DNA of 10,502 nt, taken from positions 1 to 10,502 of the forward strand of contig CAZWVM010000124.1 of NCBI GenBank assembly GCA_964637705.1. Reading direction: 5' to 3'. The notes under the pieces were generated by a model that was not told where the DNA came from, made no database searches, and was given only the letters and a program-made list of their open reading frames with translations. Shown piece after piece: positions 6,768-10,502 of this stretch (positions are counted from its first letter, which is position 1; every line of letters begins with the position of its first letter). Both the position numbers and the translations under genes were made by a program. The DNA comes from CAZWVM01 sp964637705 (GTDB taxonomy: Bacteria > UBA8481).

Positions 6768-8056
6768 GCGACGACCTCCCCCTTGAGTGCAAAGGCCGAG
6801 GTACGCCCGACGAGAACCTTCAGGATGAGTCCGGGGCGTCCTCCTTCGAAGCAGACCGTGATGTTCCCGAGTTCGCGGCCGCGGCCCGGCTCCTCGACGA
6901 GAACCTCGACGATGGACCCCCTCTGCCGCTCGCGCTTCGGAGCGGCAATCTCCTCGACGAGCTTCAGGGCCTCGTGGCACCGGCGTTTCCGCTCCGCGTG
7001 AGGAACCTTCGGGCCGGGCGCGGCCGTCGCCGCGGCGGTCCCGGGCCGCTCGGAGTAGGGAAAGATGAAGGCCCCGTCGAATTCGCCGGCGCGCAGGAAC
7101 GCGAGAGTCGCGGCGTGATCCTCCGGCGTCTCCCCGTCGAAGCCCGTGATGATGTCGGTCATCACCGACGTCCCGGGCCTCGAGGCGCGGATCGCGCGGA
7201 CGATCTCGAGGTAGCGCTCCGCCGTGTAGCCGCGGCGCATCGCCGCGAGGATCCGGTCGGAGCCGGACTGGGCGGGAAGGTGCAGGTGCGGCATGACGCG
7301 ACTGAGGCGGCCGAACCCGTCGATGAAGCGATCGTCGATGTAGGCGGGGTGCGAGGTCGCGAAGCGGATGCGCGGCATCGCTGTCTCCGTCTCGACGCGG
7401 GCGAGGAGATCGATGAGGCGTTCGGTGCCGGGACGGTCGATCCCGTAGTGGGAGATGTTCTGCCCCAGGAGCGTCACTTCGCCGTAGCCCGCGTCCGCGA
7501 GGCGCCTCACCTCCGCGACGATCTCGCCGGCCGGGCGCGATTCGGCCGGTCCCCGCCGGGACGGGACGACGCAGTAGGTGCAGGCATTGGAGCACCCTTG
7601 CATGACGGTGACGAAAGCTGAGACGCCGGGCACGTCGGGCGCGCTCACGTCGTCGGGCGGCACCGCCCACTCGTCGCCGATGTCGACGACCGGCGCCTCG
7701 CGCGATGCGCGCACCGCCTCCGCGATGCGCGCGACGCGCCGGGGACCGAGAACAACGGAGACGCCGTGGCGCGCGACCAGATCCTCGGCCGCCTCGCGCG
7801 TCGCCACGCAGCCGCACAGGGCGATGGTCAAGTCCGAGGGCGAGGATTCGCGCCGCTTGCGCAGTCGCCCCAGGAGCGAGTAGACCTTCTCCTCGGCCTT
7901 CTTCCGGATCGCGCAGGTCTCCACGACGACGAGCGACGCCTCGTCGATCTCGTCGGTCAGGACGTAGCCGGCGCGGGAAAGGAGCGCGGACATGACGCCC
8001 GATTCCTGCCGGTTCATCTGGCAGCCGTAAGTGACGATGTGGGCCTTGGGCATCAT
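6764..8056 (-). CDS. miaB: tRNA-2-methylthio-N6-dimethylallyladenosine synthase
   Basis: MiaB is a radical-SAM methylthiotransferase that converts i6A37 to ms2i6A37 in tRNAs reading codons that start with U. The 430-residue protein has the N-terminal cluster cysteines C12 in TYGCQMN, C48 in ETCAIR and C83 in CGCVA. The radical-SAM motif is C155-x3-C159-x2-C162 in QGCSNACTYCVVP. MiaB type is shown by YGCQMN, AEEKVYSLLG, LLGQNISHYG and HLHLPAQSGS; a short TRAM domain ends the protein (about 370-430). The family usually has Asn before the second cysteine (NTCxIR); here it is Glu (E46-T47-C48). ATG at 8056 is followed by a second ATG at 8053. No ribosome binding site is visible, but a TATAAT lies 9 bases upstream. 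The gene leads an overlapping run with two envelope genes and diverges from rpsO. Confidence 0.95.
   Translation of the reverse strand: MMPKAHIVTYGCQMNRQESGVMSALLSRAGYVLTDEIDEASLVVVETCAIRKKAEEKVYSLLGRLRKRRESSPSDLTIALCGCVATREAAEDLVARHGVSVVLGPRRVARIAEAVRASREAPVVDIGDEWAVPPDDVSAPDVPGVSAFVTVMQGCSNACTYCVVPSRRGPAESRPAGEIVAEVRRLADAGYGEVTLLGQNISHYGIDRPGTERLIDLLARVETETAMPRIRFATSHPAYIDDRFIDGFGRLSRVMPHLHLPAQSGSDRILAAMRRGYTAERYLEIVRAIRASRPGTSVMTDIITGFDGETPEDHAATLAFLRAGEFDGAFIFPYSERPGTAAATAAPGPKVPHAERKRRCHEALKLVEEIAAPKRERQRGSIVEVLVEEPGRGRELGNITVCFEGGRPGLILKVLVGRTSAFALKGEVVA
6765..6782 (-). promoter_or_regulatory. Ribosome binding site and CTG start of the transglycosylase
   Basis: On the minus strand GGGGGAGG (6782 to 6775) is followed by 7 bases and then CTG (6767 to 6765). 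The last two bases of the CTG are the first two of the miaB TGA stop, so the junction reads CTGA. It mimics the ATGA overlap seen between rimO and pgsA. The strong site and correct spacing are the main reasons for placing the start here. Confidence 0.6.
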
Positions 8057-8065
8057 GCGGCGCCC

Positions 8066-8096
8066 ATTATAACCCCCCCGGCGGATTCGGAATCAA
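8066..8096 (-). promoter_or_regulatory. Promoter of miaB with consensus TATAAT
   Basis: On the minus strand TATAAT occupies 8071 to 8066, a perfect -10 hexamer in otherwise GC-rich DNA. TTGATT at 8096 to 8091 is a -35-like match (4 of 6) with a 19-base spacer; GATTCC at 8094 to 8089 would give 17 bases but matches poorly. Transcription would be expected to begin near 8060-8058, only a few bases before the miaB ATG at 8056, so the message would be leaderless or nearly so. Confidence 0.6.
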
Positions 8097-8173
8097 AAAG
8101 GAAAACGGAACGCGAGAGACGAGTGATGTTTTCCTCTTCCCTTCACCCCGGATTCTGATAACGTCCCTTGGAT

Positions 8174-8240
8174 CCCCGCATGCGGGAACCGGCCTGACCC
8201 GCCGGCCACCCTGCGGCTCGGGAGACAACATATCGGAGGT
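8174..8240 (+). promoter_or_regulatory. Structured rpsO leader with two alternative folds
   Basis: CCGCA at 8176-8180 can pair with TGCGG at 8181-8185 (local hairpin, in practice CCCG/CGGG with a CATG loop) or with an identical TGCGG at 8212-8216. In the second fold the stem continues as GGG 8184-8186 with CCC 8209-8211 and CCGGC 8189-8193 with GCCGG 8201-8205, about 13 pairs interrupted by a TGC bulge and a small internal loop. The ribosome binding site GGAGGT is at 8235-8240, and its core CGGAG (8234-8238) can pair with CTCCG at 8265-8269. Ribosomal protein S15 represses its own translation by binding structured leaders in several bacteria. That this leader does the same is inference. A weak -10-like TGATAACGT at 8156-8164 would place the RNA start just before the structure. 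Confidence 0.5.
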
Positions 8241-8247
8241 AAGGAAC

Positions 8248-8520
8248 GTGGTCAGGGATAAGGACTCCGGGAAGACCGGAGCCATGACGAAGGTCAGGCG
8301 GCACGAGAAGGACACGGGCAGTCCGGAGGTCCAGATCGCCCTTCTGACCGAGCGGATCAATTCCCTCGGGACTCACTTCGACGTCCACAAGAAGGATCAT
8401 CATTCGCGGCGAGGTCTCCTCAAGATGGTCGGCCGGCGGCGCAAGCTGCTCGACTACTTGAAGGAAACCGACTTCGCGCGCTATCAGACCATCCTGAAGC
8501 AATTGGACCTGAGAAAGTAA
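8248..8520 (+). CDS. rpsO: 30S ribosomal protein S15
   Basis: S15 binds the central domain of 16S rRNA early in 30S assembly and contacts the 50S subunit in a bridge. The 90-residue product has the hallmark blocks DTGSPEVQIALLTERIN (22-38), HKKDHHSRRGLLKMVGRRRKLLDYL (from 47), the RYQ segment and a C-terminal LDLRK. I chose GTG at 8248 because GGAGGT at 8235-8240 precedes it at good spacing and it gives the normal family length. ATG at 8284 would remove 12 residues of the first helix. The first 20 residues are charged and lack the usual hydrophobic KxxI(I/V)xxF pattern. Downstream lies pnp, the standard neighbour, after a 247-base structured spacer. Confidence 0.96.
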   Translation: MVRDKDSGKTGAMTKVRRHEKDTGSPEVQIALLTERINSLGTHFDVHKKDHHSRRGLLKMVGRRRKLLDYLKETDFARYQTILKQLDLRK

Positions 8521-8537
8521 GGAGTCGTTTGCAGGGA

Positions 8538-8559
8538 ACCGCCCCCGGGTGGGGGCGGT
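8538..8559 (+). other. Perfect 9-bp GC hairpin after rpsO
   Basis: ACCGCCCCC (8538-8546) pairs fully with GGGGGCGGT (8551-8559) around a 4-base GGGT loop, starting 18 bases after the rpsO stop. No T-run follows, so it is not a standard intrinsic terminator. It could protect the 3' end of the rpsO message or be an RNA processing site. Confidence 0.65.
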
Positions 8560-8603
8560 CGAACGAGGCGCGAGCGGCATCGTCCCGAAAAAGCGGAAAG
8601 CGC

Positions 8604-8633
8604 CCCCGGAAGCGGGGACATTTTTCGTTTTTT
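8604..8633 (+). terminator. Terminator-like hairpin with U-rich tail between rpsO and pnp
   Basis: CCCCG (8604-8608) pairs with CGGGG (8613-8617) around GAAG. It is followed by ACA and then two T-runs, five T at 8621-8625 and six T at 8628-8633. The stem is short but GC-only. The second T-run can instead pair with an upstream A-run: CCCGAAAAA (8584-8592) matches TTTTTCGGG (8629-8637). The U-tail could therefore be freed or hidden. In Escherichia coli an attenuating terminator lies at the same place between rpsO and pnp. Confidence 0.55.
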
Positions 8634-8663
8634 CGGGGTCCTGCCCGTCTCTCGCCTCCTGTC

Positions 8664-8747
8664 GATGCCGCGAAAAGCGCGGCGTCATCACGCGCCGCCC
8701 TCCCGGGCGGCTGGATAGCGGCTCGAAACGCCCTGCGGGGCTCGAGC
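8664..8747 (+). promoter_or_regulatory. Three consecutive hairpins in the pnp leader
   Basis: Three hairpins stand in a row just before the pnp ribosome binding site. The first pairs 8664-8672 with 8678-8686 (9 pairs, one G-T wobble, AAAAG loop). The second pairs GCCGCCC 8694-8700 with GGGCGGC 8705-8711 (TCCC loop). The third pairs GCTCGA 8721-8726 with TCGAGC 8742-8747, with a nested GCCC/GGGC stem (8730-8733, 8738-8741), TGCG loop and AAC bulge. In Escherichia coli a leader stem-loop cut by RNase III lets PNPase repress its own synthesis. This array could play a similar part, which is inference. Confidence 0.55.
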
Positions 8748-8767
8748 ACGCGCACAAGGAGGCATTC

Positions 8768-10502
8768 ATGCCCATCAACAAGGTGGAACGCGTCATTGAC
8801 GGCGTTTCCTATTCGATCGAGACCGGCCGCATCGCCAAGCAGGCGCACGGCTCCGTCACGGTCCAGGCCGGCGGGACCATCGTTCTCGTCACCGCCGTCG
8901 TCTCTCCGCAGCCCAAGGAGAACGCCGATTTCCTGCCGCTCACGGTCGATTACCGCGAGCAGTACTACTCCGTCGGAAAGGTGCCCGGCGGATTCTTCAA
9001 GCGCGAGTCGAAGCCGGACGAGCGCCAGACGCTCACCGCGCGCCTGATCGACCGCCCGATCCGCCCGCTCATCCCCGACGGCGTCTACAACGAGATCGTG
9101 GTCACCGCGCTCGTCATCTCCGCCGACGGCGTTCACAACCCCGACATGCTCGCCATGAACGGGGCCTCCGCGGCGCTGGCGATCTCCAAGATCCCCTTCA
9201 ACGGGCCCATCGGCGGCGTCCGCGTCGGGCGCATCGGCGGCAAGTTCGTCGCCAACCCGGTCTCCAAGGACATTTCCGAGAGCAACATGAACGTGCTCGT
9301 CGCCTCCACCCGCTCCGCCATCTGCATGGTCGAGGCCGGGATGGAGATCGTCTCCGAGGACGAGGTGATCGAGGCGATCGAGTACGGCAAGAAGGTCGGC
9401 GCCGAGTTCATCGCGATGATCGACGAGTTGGTGGCGAAGGCGGGCACTCCGAAGATGGCGGTCGCCCCGCCCGAGAAGAACGAGGCCGTCGAGGCCGAGA
9501 TCCGCGCCGCCTACATGGCCCGCATGCGCGAGGCTTCCGCGATCCGCGAGAAGATCGCCCGCCAGGACGCGATGGAGGCGCTCTCCGCCGAGATCGTCTC
9601 CGAGATGACCGCGAAGAACGGCGAGGAACTGGTCAAGGACTACAAGGCGGCCATCGAGTCGATGGAAGTCGAGATCGTCCGGAACGACATCATCGAGAAG
9701 GGCGTGAGGCCGGACGGCCGCAAGCTCGACGAGATCCGCGCGATCTCGATCGAGATGAGCCCCCTCCCCTGCGCCCACGGTTCCGCGATCTTCACCCGCG
9801 GCCAGACCCAGTCTCTCGGCGTCACCACGCTCGGCACCGCGCGTGACCGCCGCCGCCGCGACGACATCGAGAGCGAGGAGGAGGAGAGCTTCCTCTTCCA
9901 CTACAACTTCCCGCCCTTCTCCGTCGCCGAGGCGCGGCCGATCCGCGGGACCGGCCGGCGCGAGATCGGTCACGGGGCCCTCGCGGGCCGCGCGCTCGAG
10001 CCGATCCTGCCCTCCGAGGAGGATTTCCCCTACATGATCCGCGTCGTCTCGGACATCCTCGAGTCGAACGGGTCGTCCTCCATGGCCTCCGTCTGCTCCG
10101 GTTCCCTCTCGCTCATGGACGCGGGCGTGCCGATTTCCGCGCACGCCGCCGGCATCGCCATGGGCCTCATCTCCGACGAGAAGGGCCGCACCGCCGTCCT
10201 CACCGACATCCAGGGACTCGAAGACCACTTCGGGGACATGGACTTCAAGGTCGCGGGAACGCGCGAGGGCGTCACGGCCCTGCAGATGGACATCAAGATC
10301 GAGGGGCTCACCGTCGAACTGATGAAGACGGCGCTCGCCCAGGCGAAGAAGGCGCGGCTCGAGATCCTCGCGAAGATGGAGGACGCGATCGCGCGCCCGA
10401 AGGAGACGCTGGCGGAGAACGCCCCGCGGCTCATCACCATCAAGGTGCCCGAGGACAAGATCAAGGACATCATCGGCCCCGGCGGCAAGATGATCCGCAA
10501 GA
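8768..10502 (+). CDS. pnp: Polyribonucleotide nucleotidyltransferase (PNPase), partial
   Basis: PNPase degrades RNA from the 3' end using phosphate and is a trimeric core of bacterial RNA decay. The 578 visible residues cover the first RNase PH domain (about 10-140, with VPGGFFKRESKPDERQTLTA), the all-helical linker (about 150-300), and the second, catalytic RNase PH domain. That domain starts at about 314 with GVRPDGRKLDEIR and includes ARPIRGTGRREIGHGALAGRAL, SVCSGSLSLMDAGVP and DIQGLEDHFGDMDFKVAGT. The KH domain is just entered: its GxxG loop is G570-PG-G573. The rest of KH and the S1 domain lie outside the window. AAGGAGG at 8756-8762 is 5 bases before the ATG, so the start is firm. The usual SVCGGSLALMDAGVP here has Ser in place of the second Gly. 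It follows rpsO as in most bacteria. Confidence 0.97.
   Translation, partial: MPINKVERVIDGVSYSIETGRIAKQAHGSVTVQAGGTIVLVTAVVSPQPKENADFLPLTVDYREQYYSVGKVPGGFFKRESKPDERQTLTARLIDRPIRPLIPDGVYNEIVVTALVISADGVHNPDMLAMNGASAALAISKIPFNGPIGGVRVGRIGGKFVANPVSKDISESNMNVLVASTRSAICMVEAGMEIVSEDEVIEAIEYGKKVGAEFIAMIDELVAKAGTPKMAVAPPEKNEAVEAEIRAAYMARMREASAIREKIARQDAMEALSAEIVSEMTAKNGEELVKDYKAAIESMEVEIVRNDIIEKGVRPDGRKLDEIRAISIEMSPLPCAHGSAIFTRGQTQSLGVTTLGTARDRRRRDDIESEEEESFLFHYNFPPFSVAEARPIRGTGRREIGHGALAGRALEPILPSEEDFPYMIRVVSDILESNGSSSMASVCSGSLSLMDAGVPISAHAAGIAMGLISDEKGRTAVLTDIQGLEDHFGDMDFKVAGTREGVTALQMDIKIEGLTVELMKTALAQAKKARLEILAKMEDAIARPKETLAENAPRLITIKVPEDKIKDIIGPGGKMIRK

Noticed and set aside
6768..7817. N-terminal extension of the transglycosylase frame across miaB
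   Set aside because: The extension is an Arg-rich shadow of miaB in another frame. The membrane anchor, strong ribosome binding site and CTGA overlap place the start at 6767.
8420..10228. A 602-codon open frame on the minus strand opposite rpsO and pnp
   Set aside because: It lies antisense to clearly conserved pnp and rpsO. Its product is rich in Asp, Gly, Arg and Leu with no domain, as expected when GC-rich codons are read on the opposite strand.

Overview
This is a GC-rich bacterial chromosome segment made almost entirely of housekeeping genes, packed tightly on two divergent arms. The envelope genes (phosphatidylglycerol synthesis, a membrane-anchored lytic transglycosylase, a SPOR-domain periplasmic protein) suggest a cell with peptidoglycan and a periplasm, so probably a diderm. 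Gene content does not fix the phylum. A high-GC lineage such as Acidobacteriota, a deltaproteobacterial group or a related uncultured phylum is a guess. I see no phage, transposon, CRISPR, tRNA or rRNA.

Left arm, minus strand, read from right to left. miaB (tRNA methylthiotransferase) starts at 8056 right behind a TATAAT box and may be leaderless. It overlaps a lytic transglycosylase gene that appears to start at CTG. That gene overlaps a TPR/SPOR protein gene starting at GTG. After a 206-base, AT-richer gap comes yajQ. A six-copy degenerate heptamer repeat follows, starting inside the yajQ stop region. Then comes a second run of overlapping or nearly touching genes: rimO (ribosomal protein S12 methylthiotransferase), pgsA and pgpA (the last two steps of phosphatidylglycerol synthesis), a CxxCxxCC cysteine-cluster protein of the YkgJ/FliB-like type, and an unrecognised exported protein cut by the left edge.

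Right arm, plus strand. rpsO (ribosomal protein S15) and pnp (polynucleotide phosphorylase, cut by the right edge) form the classic rpsO-pnp pair. The rpsO leader can form two mutually exclusive folds. The 247-base rpsO-pnp spacer holds five well-formed hairpins, one of them with a terminator-like U-rich tail. This is the kind of layout used for S15 autoregulation and PNPase leader processing in other bacteria.

The window joins translation and RNA functions (MiaB, RimO, S15, PNPase) with envelope functions (PgsA, PgpA, transglycosylase, SPOR protein). I found no convincing new multi-gene system. The best leads are regulatory: the rpsO leader switch, the hairpin array before pnp, the CTG start with an ATGA-like overlap, the possibly leaderless miaB start and the heptamer repeat. 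The best unknown genes are the cysteine-cluster protein and its translationally coupled exported partner.
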